From NCBI GenBank assembly GCA_903893795.1, contig CAITNO010000062.1:22573-86572 (forward strand): a stretch of DNA of 64,000 nt, in the 5' to 3' direction. This document shows, in pieces, positions 1 through 8,691 of this stretch. Source of the stretch: Candidatus Hydrogenedentota bacterium. GTDB taxonomy: Bacteria; Hydrogenedentota; Hydrogenedentia; Hydrogenedentales; CAITNO01. The notes under the pieces were generated by a model. That model saw nothing but the letters and a program-made list of their open reading frames with translations. It had not been told where the DNA came from and made no database searches. Position 1 is the first letter of the stretch. Each line of letters opens with the position of its first letter. The translations under genes and the position numbers were made by a program.

Positions 1-2
1 AC

Positions 3-3000
3 TGCTTATACCCCCGCTATGCGATTTGCAGCGCAGTTGCAACGCCCATCGTGATGGCCTGCGCATTGAAGGGGCTGCGGTCGGCAATAGCACATTTTGT
101 CCTGGCCGCCGTCCTTATCCTGATGAATGTCTCCTCGCTGGGCCAAATGCTCCACAATCGACCCCAACGAAGCAGTTGGACGCCGATAATACGTTTTCTG
201 ACCGAAGAAGTGAAGAAGGAGGACTACTTCGTGCTGTTCTCCTCATCCCCGACAGGGTTTTCCAGCATGATTGAGATGCTTCTGCCTGTAACACCGGCGA
301 AGGTGCTGCGCAGGGAAAACTGGACTCCGCGGGACTTTGAGGAACTCGCGGCATGGCACGCGCGGGGCATTCAGGCATGGTGCGTCACAGGAACCGAAGT
401 TGAACGACCCATTGCGGAGTTTGAGGCCATGCTGGGCGCCTATAACCTGCCGTTCAGCAGGCATTTGTTCAAGATTGGCGGTTATCTCATTTATTGCGTT
501 CCGTCCTTCCCGGTTGAATTCTCAGCGACAGGGGCCTCGGAGATTCACGCGCCTCTGGCGGCCGGCAGTCTTCGCGGAGGCTTTACTGTGGAAGTAGGGG
601 ACAGGGAAACTGCCATGGGTATAACTCGCCTGGCTTCAGCGGAACACCCCTATGCGCCCATATTCATGCGACCCAGCCTTGCGCTGCAAAGTGTCACCGA
701 CGGGCACTCCGGCGAGGAGTGGAGATATTGGAATGGCGCGGACGACAGGCTGGGGGATCTGCGCCTGCCTTCGAACTCCTGCGTGGAGGCGCACTGGCCT
801 GTTAATATATTGTCCAACCAACTGGAATGTCGAATGCGCCATTCCTTTTCCGGGGGGCATGCCGTCGATATGCTGTTCGAGGTTACACCGGACGAGGCGG
901 GGAATGGTGGGACGCCGCTGGTGTTTACGTGGGTTTCAAATGTGCGTGCTGTCTGCTCACCGGTTCTTCATTTTCCCGGCATCCGGGATGGGGCGCGGGG
1001 GTGGGTTGGCTTTGGCGAGAGTTCGGGCGAGCGTGGTGCCGTGGCCTTTGCGGAGTTGTCCGGGACGAAAGCGTGGCAGGAACGGGGGGGGGCGGCCTTT
1101 AACCCGGTCGAGAACGTGACTTTTTCCGAGCCAGTCTTCTATGGGTTGGTGGACGGCGACCAGAACGAGGCGACCGACGGGGACGTGATGGCGTTCATTC
1201 TGATGTTTGAACATCCAGAAGACACGCGGTTTGTCCTGCGGGACTGCAAAGACAACAGCCAGGCCGTGGAGTGGGACTGGCAGTATGTGGTTCGCGCTCC
1301 GGAACCAGGAAAAACCTCATCCCAGCGCGTGCGACTGGTCTACAAACCGTTTCTTGGGCAGGAGGACGTGTTGGCGGAATATTACGCTTGGCGGGATGCG
1401 TCGCCGTCCCAGGAAGCGTCAACGAGCGACGCGCAGATACTCCCTCCGCTCCTTTCACTGCTTGACGGCGAAGAAAAGTTCTCTTTGGCGGCACTGGAAC
1501 GGATTGCCGAACTGGACCCGAAAAAGGCGCTGGATGCTTATGTAAAACTGTTGGAGGTGCCGCTCTGCCGCCATGCCGCCGCAGACGGAATTGATGGCTG
1601 CTTCATACGCTTTGGTGATGATAATGGGTTGGCCGCCCAGTGGGAGGCGATTGCCGCGCGCGACAAACGGGATGCCCTGGCTTGGGGGCGTGTGGGCACG
1701 GTTCGCAACCGTATGGGTGACTTCGAGGGAGCGGCCGAAGCCTTTGCGAAGGGGCTGGAAACGGATGCCCAGGACTTGGAATGTCTCACCGGCCTTGCCG
1801 AGATCCGCTTCGGCCAGGGCAACATCGGAGCGGCTCTTCGACTGGCCGAACTGGCCGTGGTTCAGAATCCGGCGTTCGCCAGGCAAACAGCCAGTTCCTG
1901 TACTTCCGCCGCGCGGGCGCGCGTTGCCGCCGGTGATGCCGCTGGGGCTGAGGAGGCCTGTCGCGCTGCGCTGCGCTTTGTTCCCAGGGATATTCCCCCG
2001 AAGATGCTGCTGGGACAGTTGCTCATTGGCCGGGGCCGGACAGAGAGCGGGCTTGCCTTTCTGGGCGAAGTTGTCGCGGCAGACCCCAATATGACTGAAA
2101 CGGTTACAGAAGTCTGTTCCGCCATTGCCGACGCATGCATCAAAGAAGGCAATGCGGCCGCAGCGGCAGCGGTGCTCAGGAGCGCGATTGCAAACGCCTC
2201 CAACAACCCAAACCATCGCATGGCACTGGGTCGGGTACTGGAAGCTTCCGGGGATGACCAGGGGGCCCTGGCAGAATACGAGGCGGCAATGGTTGAGTCG
2301 CCCGAGGCGTCACAAAACGCACAACGCGTTGAAGCACTTCTTGAGAAGCGGGCAGACCCTTCTGCGCGGGTGGACCTGTGGCGGCGTCTGGCCTCGGCCT
2401 GTCCAAATGCGGTCCTTCCCCGAATTCATTTGGGTGCGGCCTTGGAGGCGGTCGGAGATACGGCCGGGGCGGAACTTTCCTTTAGGACGGTTCTGCAGCG
2501 GGATGCTGAAAATGGGGACGCCAAGCTGTGCTTGGGCAGACTGCTGGTGTGCCGTGGCGACAGCAATGCCGGGTTGGCACTGATTAACGAGGCGGCCATC
2601 GCCCGGCCTGACATGGCATGGAAGGCAGCCGAGGGGTGCGCCATCGCCGCACGGCGGCGCATGGAGGCCGGAGACGGGACGGGGGCTGTTGCAGCTTTGC
2701 AGTGCGCCCGCCTTCTCGCGCCGCAGAATGTTGCTTTCCGGGCTGACCTCGCCGCGGCGCTTGAATCGACGGGCAACAGCGTGGCCGCACTTGAGGAATA
2801 CCGGGCAGTGGTTGATGAAGTGCCTGAATCCCCAAAGGCAGCGGTGCGCATGGATGTTATTTTGGATGCAAACGGAAGCAAGGCGGCGCGCGTGGAGGAG
2901 TGGAGGCGCCTGGTGTCCGGACATCCGGCCTCAGCCATACCGCAATTGCATCTGGGGTTGGCGCTGGAGGTTTCGGGTGATCCCTACGGCGCCCTTGCGG

Positions 3001-3815
3001 CCATTGAAAAGGCACTTCAAATCGATCCTGCGTTGACGGAGTCAGTTGCGGTGGACCGGTGTGTCGATGCCGGGGATGCGTCAATCGCAGTCATGGTGCT
3101 CAGGCGCGCCCGTCACCTGGTGCCTACCCAATGCCAGTATGCCGCCGCCCTGGGCCGGGTTTTGGAGACCGTCCAGGACGTGGCGGGTGCCGAGGTCGCC
3201 TATAGCGACGCTTTGCAGTGCGACCCAGCAAGTCTCGAAGCCAGATTGCGTCTGGGCGCGTTGCTGGCCATGCGCGGTGAAGCAGGCCAGGGTTTCAAAT
3301 TGATCGACGAGGCAGCGTTCACCGCCCCCGACAGTGCGGGGGCGGCGGCCCATGTGTTCGCCGATGTTTCCAAACGGCGTCTGCAGTCCGGTGATGCACC
3401 TGGGGCTGCGGACGCGCTGCGGCACGCCCTTTCCCTAAAACCCACCGTCTTGGGTTACCATGCCGACCTGGCCGCCGCGCTTGAGGCCGCTGGTGACCCA
3501 GCCGCCGCACTTGCCGAATATCGAACGGTGGTGGAGGCTGCCCCGGAGTCCCCAACATCCTCGGCGCGTATCGACGCTCTTTTGGACGGGAACGGGGACA
3601 AGGGGGCGCGGGTGGACTTGTGGAAACACATGGTGTCCGCCCATCCAGAAGCGGCCGTGCCGCAACTGCATCTTGGGCTTGCACTGGAAGTTTCGGGCGA
3701 CACCGCGGGCGCGCGGGTGGCCTTTGAAAAGGCTTTGGAGATTAGACCGGCCCTGGCCGAGGCGCGCAGCGCCCTTGGCCGGCTGGAAAACGCCTCAGGC
3801 AATGGGAAACAGTGA
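3..3815 (+). CDS. Membrane protein (GT39-like tail) with long TPR region, 5' end outside window
   Basis: The frame is open from the first codons of the window, so the gene starts upstream; a GTG at 51 is available but cuts into a hydrophobic helix. The visible N-terminus has 'YPRYAICSAV' followed by a membrane helix 'HFVLAAVLILMNV' and then a soluble W..I..FL...D.VLF segment. This order is usual at the C-terminal end of GT39/ArnT-type membrane glycosyltransferases, which is inference. A beta-rich middle part (to about residue 450) is followed by roughly 750 residues of TPR-like helices. Inside the TPR part a unit containing 'HLGLALEVSGD' or a variant recurs three times, starting near nt 2364, 2886 and 3606. 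The last codon overlaps the start of the next gene, suggesting coupled translation. Function is not proven; an assembly or glycosylation role at the membrane is the best guess. Confidence 0.72.
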   Translation, partial: CLYPRYAICSAVATPIVMACALKGLRSAIAHFVLAAVLILMNVSSLGQMLHNRPQRSSWTPIIRFLTEEVKKEDYFVLFSSSPTGFSSMIEMLLPVTPAKVLRRENWTPRDFEELAAWHARGIQAWCVTGTEVERPIAEFEAMLGAYNLPFSRHLFKIGGYLIYCVPSFPVEFSATGASEIHAPLAAGSLRGGFTVEVGDRETAMGITRLASAEHPYAPIFMRPSLALQSVTDGHSGEEWRYWNGADDRLGDLRLPSNSCVEAHWPVNILSNQLECRMRHSFSGGHAVDMLFEVTPDEAGNGGTPLVFTWVSNVRAVCSPVLHFPGIRDGARGWVGFGESSGERGAVAFAELSGTKAWQERGGAAFNPVENVTFSEPVFYGLVDGDQNEATDGDVMAFILMFEHPEDTRFVLRDCKDNSQAVEWDWQYVVRAPEPGKTSSQRVRLVYKPFLGQEDVLAEYYAWRDASPSQEASTSDAQILPPLLSLLDGEEKFSLAALERIAELDPKKALDAYVKLLEVPLCRHAAADGIDGCFIRFGDDNGLAAQWEAIAARDKRDALAWGRVGTVRNRMGDFEGAAEAFAKGLETDAQDLECLTGLAEIRFGQGNIGAALRLAELAVVQNPAFARQTASSCTSAARARVAAGDAAGAEEACRAALRFVPRDIPPKMLLGQLLIGRGRTESGLAFLGEVVAADPNMTETVTEVCSAIADACIKEGNAAAAAAVLRSAIANASNNPNHRMALGRVLEASGDDQGALAEYEAAMVESPEASQNAQRVEALLEKRADPSARVDLWRRLASACPNAVLPRIHLGAALEAVGDTAGAELSFRTVLQRDAENGDAKLCLGRLLVCRGDSNAGLALINEAAIARPDMAWKAAEGCAIAARRRMEAGDGTGAVAALQCARLLAPQNVAFRADLAAALESTGNSVAALEEYRAVVDEVPESPKAAVRMDVILDANGSKAARVEEWRRLVSGHPASAIPQLHLGLALEVSGDPYGALAAIEKALQIDPALTESVAVDRCVDAGDASIAVMVLRRARHLVPTQCQYAAALGRVLETVQDVAGAEVAYSDALQCDPASLEARLRLGALLAMRGEAGQGFKLIDEAAFTAPDSAGAAAHVFADVSKRRLQSGDAPGAADALRHALSLKPTVLGYHADLAAALEAAGDPAAALAEYRTVVEAAPESPTSSARIDALLDGNGDKGARVDLWKHMVSAHPEAAVPQLHLGLALEVSGDTAGARVAFEKALEIRPALAEARSALGRLENASGNGKQ

Positions 3816-3817
3816 GC

Positions 3818-4828
3818 ATGGACATTAAAACAAAGCGCCGCATGGTGGCCATTTTGCGCATCCTGCACGACGCGCCGACGAGCCTCGGCAGCGAGCGCAT
3901 TGCCAAGGCGCTCGAACTGGCGGGCATAGAGCTGAGCGAGCGCGCCGTCCGCAACTACCTTGCCCAGACGGACGAACTCGGCTGGACCGACAATCTGGGC
4001 CGCCGCGGGCGGCGGCTGACGCAGCGCGGTCTTTCCGAACTGGAGGGCGCGCTGGTGGTCGACAAGGTCGGCTTTATCGCCGCCAAGGTTGACACGCTGT
4101 CCTACCAGATGGATTTTGACCTCGCCACCCGGCGGGGCAGGGTGATCCTGAACATATCCACGGTCGCGCTGCGCGACCTCAAGTCCGCGCTCCACATCCT
4201 TTACGACGTGTTCAAGGCGCGTCTGGGCATGGGGCGTCTGGCGGTGGTCGGTCTTCCGGGAGAGCAGGTGGGCGGTTTTCGCACACCGGCCAATTGTGCC
4301 GCCATCGGCACCGTGTGCAGCGTGAGCATGAACGGGATGCTGCTGCATGCCAATATAGTGACACATTCCCGATTTGGGGGCCTGCTCGAAATGAATGACG
4401 GCCACCCGAACCGCTTTACCCAGATTATCACCTACGACGGCTCTTCCCTGGACCCGTTGGAAATCTTCATCCGTGGTCACATGACGGGAGTTTTGCCGGC
4501 CTCCCAGACCGGAAACGGAACCATTGGCGCCAGTTTTCGTGAAGTGCCCGCCGTGGCGCTGCCCGAAGTGTTGCGCATCGTTCGCGAAACCGAGGAGGCC
4601 GGGCTGGGCGGGGTGCTGGCAATGGGCAGCCCAAACCAGCCCCTGCTGGACATTCCCGTGGCAAGCGGCCGTGTCGGGCTCGTGCTGGGCGGCGGACTTA
4701 ACCCCATTGCCGCTGTGGTTGAAAGCGGTATTTCAGTCACGAGCACAGCCATGAGCACCCTGTGCGATTACCAGGAACTCATGGACTTTCGCCACCTGGC
4801 CGCGTCAGTGGCGAAGCGGACGGGATAG
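3818..4828 (+). CDS. NrpR-like transcriptional regulator (winged helix + DUF128)
   Basis: About 336 residues. The N-terminal 70 residues form a winged-helix domain of the NrpR/RNase R type ('LGSERIAKALELAGIELSER'). The rest is a DUF128/NrpR effector domain with a glycine-rich loop 'VGLVLGGGLNPIAAVVESG' and 'GASFREVPAVALPEV' typical of that family. In archaea NrpR represses nitrogen-assimilation genes and senses 2-oxoglutarate; bacterial DUF128 proteins are much less studied, so a nitrogen role here is inference. A gltBD operon lies about 48 kb away in the same window. ATG at 3818 is preferred; a GTG at 3812 overlaps the upstream TGA and is also possible. Either start places it in the same transcript as the TPR gene. 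Confidence 0.8.
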   Translation: MDIKTKRRMVAILRILHDAPTSLGSERIAKALELAGIELSERAVRNYLAQTDELGWTDNLGRRGRRLTQRGLSELEGALVVDKVGFIAAKVDTLSYQMDFDLATRRGRVILNISTVALRDLKSALHILYDVFKARLGMGRLAVVGLPGEQVGGFRTPANCAAIGTVCSVSMNGMLLHANIVTHSRFGGLLEMNDGHPNRFTQIITYDGSSLDPLEIFIRGHMTGVLPASQTGNGTIGASFREVPAVALPEVLRIVRETEEAGLGGVLAMGSPNQPLLDIPVASGRVGLVLGGGLNPIAAVVESGISVTSTAMSTLCDYQELMDFRHLAASVAKRTG

Positions 4829-5125
4829 ACCTCCGCACGCGGCAACGGTTGTCTCCCCGGTGGGGGGGCAATGCCACTAAACCGCCAGGGCAAAGGGCAA
4901 TTTGCAGTGCACGCCAACCTCCACACGGATCAACGTGGAAGAGATCTTTCCCTATCGGTCTACTGATGGCAGCTCGGGGGGGGGGATTGGACGGGGGTGA
5001 TGGTGGCCATGCTCTGCGAATCGGTGAGCAGACCGTTTGTGCTGTTTCGCCATTTCCAGTCAATAGCGCCCGGAAGTAGTATAATCGGCACCGCATTGCC
5101 CTAAAGCCAGACTGGAGGCAGGTTC
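4829..5125. other. Intergenic region with a run of ten G and a weak promoter
   Basis: No convincing gene. A run of ten G lies at about 4976-4985. A TATAAT hexamer at 5080-5085, with no good -35 box, could be the -10 element for the small membrane protein that starts at 5126. Confidence 0.35.
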
Positions 5126-5518
5126 ATGAAACTCAGACAGGCGTATAGAAGGCTCGATTTTGTTCTTGCGCTTGTCGTTTGGGGCGTTGTCGAATCTGCA
5201 GTGGTGATGGCGGTTCCGGCCTACGCGGAAGTTTATGAACAATTCGGGGGCAAACTTCCCATTTCAATTAGGGGCGTGATTTGCTTCAGCAGATTTCCCT
5301 GGTCTATGGCGGTTCCATTTGTTCTGGCGGGGTTGGTGGTGTTTCAACTCTGGCGGGTGCGCTGCCTGCCGACTTCCGCCCCCGATGATTCGCCAAGACG
5401 GTGGGATGACAAGGTCATTTTCGCCGTCATCCTGACAGGCGCCGCACTTTTTGTGTATGGGACATGGGTTCTTTCCGTTCCACTTATAGGTATAGGGGAA
5501 ATAATAAGCAACAAGTAG
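5126..5518 (+). CDS. Small three-helix membrane protein resembling the first GspF membrane segment
   Basis: A 130-residue protein with three hydrophobic segments (about residues 10-32, 52-73 and 88-115). The stretch 'VPAYAEVYEQFGGKLP' after the first helix recalls the 'P.f...f..fg.elP' signature in GspF/PilC-type secretion inner-membrane proteins and in small planctomycete membrane proteins of unknown role. It is too short to be a functional GspF. It stands alone between the NrpR-like gene and the V-ATPase operon. SD-like 'GGAGG' lies upstream (about 5112). No function is assigned. Confidence 0.6.
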   Translation: MKLRQAYRRLDFVLALVVWGVVESAVVMAVPAYAEVYEQFGGKLPISIRGVICFSRFPWSMAVPFVLAGLVVFQLWRVRCLPTSAPDDSPRRWDDKVIFAVILTGAALFVYGTWVLSVPLIGIGEIISNK

Positions 5519-5758
5519 TCAGATTGCTGCCCGTCGCATCATCAAGTGAAGTGTGAATGTGCATTGGGAATGGGTGTTTTTGCCTGACAACTGAGCACTG
5601 GCCTGACGGCCCAAGAACCAAGTTTCTCGTCGCGGAAGATACCTTTCCGCCCAGGCAATCGGTGGCAGACCCCTCCGGAGATGGAGAAGGCACTTTGTCG
5701 TCTTTTTTTGCGTTTTCTGCCCAAGATTGCAGGTCGGGATGGCGTTTTGCGAAAAAGC
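5519..5758. other. Intergenic region, no gene seen
   Basis: No ORF with credible protein features was found. A short GCGGAA...TTCCGC hairpin lies near 5630-5650, and a T-rich stretch at about 5700-5710 could help terminate transcription from the left. Confidence 0.3.
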
Positions 5759-5789
5759 TTGTTTTCACCCCCCACGTCGGGGTTATAAT
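5759..5789 (+). promoter_or_regulatory. Putative promoter of the V-ATPase operon
   Basis: TTGTTT at 5759-5764 and a perfect TATAAT at 5784-5789, separated by 19 bp, slightly longer than ideal. A small CCCC/GGGG hairpin sits in the spacer. It is the best sigma70-like site in the 500 bp before the operon. Confidence 0.45.
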
Positions 5790-5795
5790 CCGCGA

Positions 5796-6016
5796 CCATC
5801 ACCGCAACGGACCCTTCGGGTAGCGATGCGTGGTGCCGCAGCACCGACGGTGGAGCCGGGCCGGGCAGCTTCTTGCATACGTGAAACGCGCCAAACAACT
5901 GACATTGCTTGGTGGAAGCACACTCGGGCTGGAAAACGATAAAAGTAACAAAAGATGGCTTGGCGCTCCGGCTGGGACGGGACGCGGGGCCAGCTTGAAC
6001 AGGTTTTGCGGAAGAC
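5796..6016 (+). promoter_or_regulatory. Structured 5' leader of the V-ATPase operon
   Basis: About 220 nt separate the predicted promoter from the first start codon. Two compact hairpins sit at its beginning: ACCC-TTC-GGGT at 5811-5821 and GGTGC-CGCA-GCACC at 5832-5845. No known riboswitch class is recognised by eye. The length and early hairpins suggest post-transcriptional control, but this is inference. Confidence 0.3.
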
Positions 6017-6412
6017 ATGAGCACCGATACCGCGAATACACCGACAAAATCGGGTCACGAGACGGAACCGGCACAATCGGTCCACTCGACGGCGCTGGCG
6101 CAGGTTGCCCACCATGAGAAACAGCTCATGGCGCAACTTGAGGCGGCCCGGGCGGAAGCCGATGCCATGATTGCAGCGGCGCGCGTTGAGGCGCGCAGCA
6201 TCGCCGAGACGGCCGCCGATGCCCTTGCGTCGGAACTGGCCGAAAGCCGCGCCCAGGCCGATGCCGAGCGCGAGCAGGTTCGGTCGGCCGTGGTGGAAGA
6301 GGCGGAATCGAAAGCACAAGCCGAATGCGGCCGGGCCATGAACCGGCTTGAACAGGCGGCGGAACGCATCGCCGCATTGGTGCTTCCAGGCGGCGGAGGG
6401 ACCGGCCAATGA
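6017..6412 (+). CDS. V-type ATPase peripheral stalk subunit (G/H-like)
   Basis: A 131-residue, Ala/Glu/Arg-rich protein with one long coiled coil (about residues 25-120) and a polar N-terminal tail. This matches the G/H stalk subunit that pairs with subunit E in A/V-type ATPases and connects the ion channel to the catalytic head. It is the first gene of the operon, the position subunit H takes in archaeal A-type operons. Its TGA overlaps the ATG of subunit I in an ATGA motif. Confidence 0.75.
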   Translation: MSTDTANTPTKSGHETEPAQSVHSTALAQVAHHEKQLMAQLEAARAEADAMIAAARVEARSIAETAADALASELAESRAQADAEREQVRSAVVEEAESKAQAECGRAMNRLEQAAERIAALVLPGGGGTGQ

Positions 6413-8337
6413 TTACTCCCATGAGCCGGATAGAGATTCTCTGCATGCGCGGCACCACCGAAGAAGTGGTGGCTTTCGTGCAGGACCAGGGGATGGTTCA
6501 CCTTGAAGACGTCCCCTTGGTGGTGGAAGAGGAGCCTGGATTCCTCAATCCGTTGCAGGCCTCGCAGGAAGAGCAGGCCAATCAGACGCAACTGGAGAAG
6601 CTCAACCAGAATCTGCTGGAGCTTGCCCCGCTGCTGACCGTTAAACCCGCCAAGCAGGATATTGACAAGGCGGCTGCGGCCTGGATCAAACAGGATCGCG
6701 AGACTTGGGAACGCCAAGTGCGCGAATGGAACCGGTTGCTGCGCCCCCTGGCGCGCGGACGGGTCAACCATGCGGACAACGTTGCCGTCATCAAACAATA
6801 TGTGGAAATGCTCTCCGCTCTGGCGCCGCAGCTCAACAAGCGCGATTTTCGCCTGGGCGTGGGCGCCCGTTTTGTCGTTATTCCCTCCGCTGACAAGAAC
6901 GATGCCGCGGCTTTGGGCGAACTCCTCCAGGAGCGTCTTGGGCCGCAGGTGCAGTTCCTGCACCAGAAGGTGCAGCGCAAGGTCACGGCGGGGCTGGTTC
7001 TCTATCCTGAAGACATGGACGGCGTCGTGGAGACCGTTCTACGCGAGTCCGGCATCACCCCGGTGGACGCGCCTGAAGCTCCGGTCAAGGGCATGCCCTT
7101 TGACAGTGCGCTTGCCAAACTGGGCGACATGCTTATAGCCCAGCAGCGCCTGCTGACGAGCGCCCAGGAAAAGCTGGCCGAGGCCTCGCGGGCCCAGGGT
7201 GACAAGCTTGTCGCACTGAAAGTGGTCGTGGGCGACCTCCTTCAGCGGTGCCTGGTTTCCGAGCGGATGGCAGGCAGTGAGCTGGTGACGGTCATTCATG
7301 GTTGGGTGCCCAGTGAGCAACTGGAAGACTTCCGCGTTTCATTGGAAAAGCGTTTCGGCGAGGCCGCCACTCTGGCCGAATTGCCGATGGAAAATGTCCC
7401 CGAAGAACTCGTGCCGACCAAGTTGCACAATCCCAAGTTCTTCAAGCCCTTTGAACTGCTAATGCAGTTGTATCAGCCGCCCACCTACGGCGGCATTGAC
7501 CCGAGCATCTGGGTGGGCACCTCGTTCATCCTGTTTTACGGTTTCATTATCGGCGACGTGTTCTACGGCGCGCTGTTCCTTGGACTGGCGCTGTGGCTTC
7601 GCCGCAAGTTCCGTGACATTGAAGCGGTGCGGGACCTCGGCATGATCCTGGCCTACATGGGCGTGTCGTCCATGGTTTTCGGCGTGGTCTTCGGCGAGTA
7701 CATGGGCAACCTTCTTGAGGAGCACATTCACCCGCTCTGGGGCGCTCGGATGGAAATCATCATCCCGCTGATGAAGCTGTCGCTGGTGGTGGGCATTGTC
7801 CACGTGACGGGCAGTCTCATTCTGGGTATCCGTGAGGCATCCCACCACGGTCACCGTGGTCACGCCTTGGAAAAAATAGGCATGTTGTCAGTCCTTTGGG
7901 GCATGATCATCGCCGTGCTGGGCCAGATGACCTATCTGCCCGCCACCGGTTCCATGATAGCGGGTATCCTCCTGATCGTTGGCGGTGTGGCAACCATGTT
8001 TTACGGATTGGGTCTGGGTGCGCTGGTGCCCGCCATCGAGCTCACCTCGCTGGCGACCAATGTGCTCTCCTATGCGCGTCTCATGGCCCTCGGTCTTGCC
8101 TCCGCGGCGCTGGCCGACATCGGCAACAAATTCATGACCGACAATTTCAAGGCGGGCGGCATCTTTATCGTCGTGGGCCTGCTCATCAATTTCTGCTTCC
8201 AGGCACTTAATATTGCCATGGGATTGTTTAGTCCGACGCTGCACTCGCTGCGTCTGAATTATGTGGAGTCACTGCCCAAGTTCTACGACCCGAAGGGGTT
8301 CAGTTACAAACCGTTCAGAAAGGAACTTCCATGGTAA
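6409..8337 (+). CDS. atpI: V-type ATP synthase subunit I (a-subunit, ion half-channels)
   Basis: A 642-residue protein. The first ~350 residues are a soluble, coiled-coil-rich cytoplasmic domain that contacts the stalks. The remainder carries seven or eight membrane helices, with 'YGGIDPSIWVGTSFILFYGF', 'GDVFYGALFLG' and 'LSYARLMALGLASAALA', the last being the conserved segment that carries the channel arginine. Length is normal for bacterial and archaeal subunit I. The stop codon overlaps the start of subunit K (ATGGTAA). Confidence 0.93.
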   Translation: MITPMSRIEILCMRGTTEEVVAFVQDQGMVHLEDVPLVVEEEPGFLNPLQASQEEQANQTQLEKLNQNLLELAPLLTVKPAKQDIDKAAAAWIKQDRETWERQVREWNRLLRPLARGRVNHADNVAVIKQYVEMLSALAPQLNKRDFRLGVGARFVVIPSADKNDAAALGELLQERLGPQVQFLHQKVQRKVTAGLVLYPEDMDGVVETVLRESGITPVDAPEAPVKGMPFDSALAKLGDMLIAQQRLLTSAQEKLAEASRAQGDKLVALKVVVGDLLQRCLVSERMAGSELVTVIHGWVPSEQLEDFRVSLEKRFGEAATLAELPMENVPEELVPTKLHNPKFFKPFELLMQLYQPPTYGGIDPSIWVGTSFILFYGFIIGDVFYGALFLGLALWLRRKFRDIEAVRDLGMILAYMGVSSMVFGVVFGEYMGNLLEEHIHPLWGARMEIIIPLMKLSLVVGIVHVTGSLILGIREASHHGHRGHALEKIGMLSVLWGMIIAVLGQMTYLPATGSMIAGILLIVGGVATMFYGLGLGALVPAIELTSLATNVLSYARLMALGLASAALADIGNKFMTDNFKAGGIFIVVGLLINFCFQALNIAMGLFSPTLHSLRLNYVESLPKFYDPKGFSYKPFRKELPW

Positions 8338-8681
8338 AGACGTTGCAGGTAACCAAGAAAACGTTCGCCGTTCTGGCGATAGTGTGCGTTCTGGCGGCGA
8401 TCGCCGCGCCGTTTGCATTCGGCGCGCCGGCCGAAGGCGCCGCGGGTGCGGGCATTCCCGGCCTTGCCGCGGCCGGTTTGGCCATCGGCGCTGGCATCGC
8501 CTTCGCTGCGGGTGCACTCGGCACGGGCATCGTGCAGTATGCGGTCTGCGCGAGCGGCATCGGCGTGCTGGCCGAGAAGCGCGAAATGCTTCCGCTGGTC
8601 ATCATCTTCATCGCCATCCCCGAAACCCTCGTGATTCTCGGTTTCGTGCTGGCCATCATGCTCATCGGCAAGATCGTCTGA
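8331..8681 (+). CDS. atpK: V-type ATP synthase subunit K (c-ring proteolipid)
   Basis: A 116-residue hydrophobic protein. Residues 11-32 form a cleavable-looking signal or extra helix ending 'AFGAPAEG'. Two proteolipid helices follow (about 43-80 and 87-114), joined by a polar loop 'AEKRE'. The ion-binding carboxylate is Glu98 in 'IPETLVI'. Gln69 in the first hairpin helix and Thr99 next to Glu98 partly match Na+-binding c-subunits, but the tyrosine seen in many Na+ rings is Leu here. It is a two-helix hairpin, not the four-helix duplicated form of Enterococcus NtpK. Confidence 0.92.
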   Translation: MVKTLQVTKKTFAVLAIVCVLAAIAAPFAFGAPAEGAAGAGIPGLAAAGLAIGAGIAFAAGALGTGIVQYAVCASGIGVLAEKREMLPLVIIFIAIPETLVILGFVLAIMLIGKIV

Positions 8682-8691
8682 TAGTCATTTC

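Noticed and set aside
4976..4985. Ten-G run as a phase-variation switch
   Set aside because: It lies between genes, far from a start codon or strong promoter, so no switchable gene is evident.
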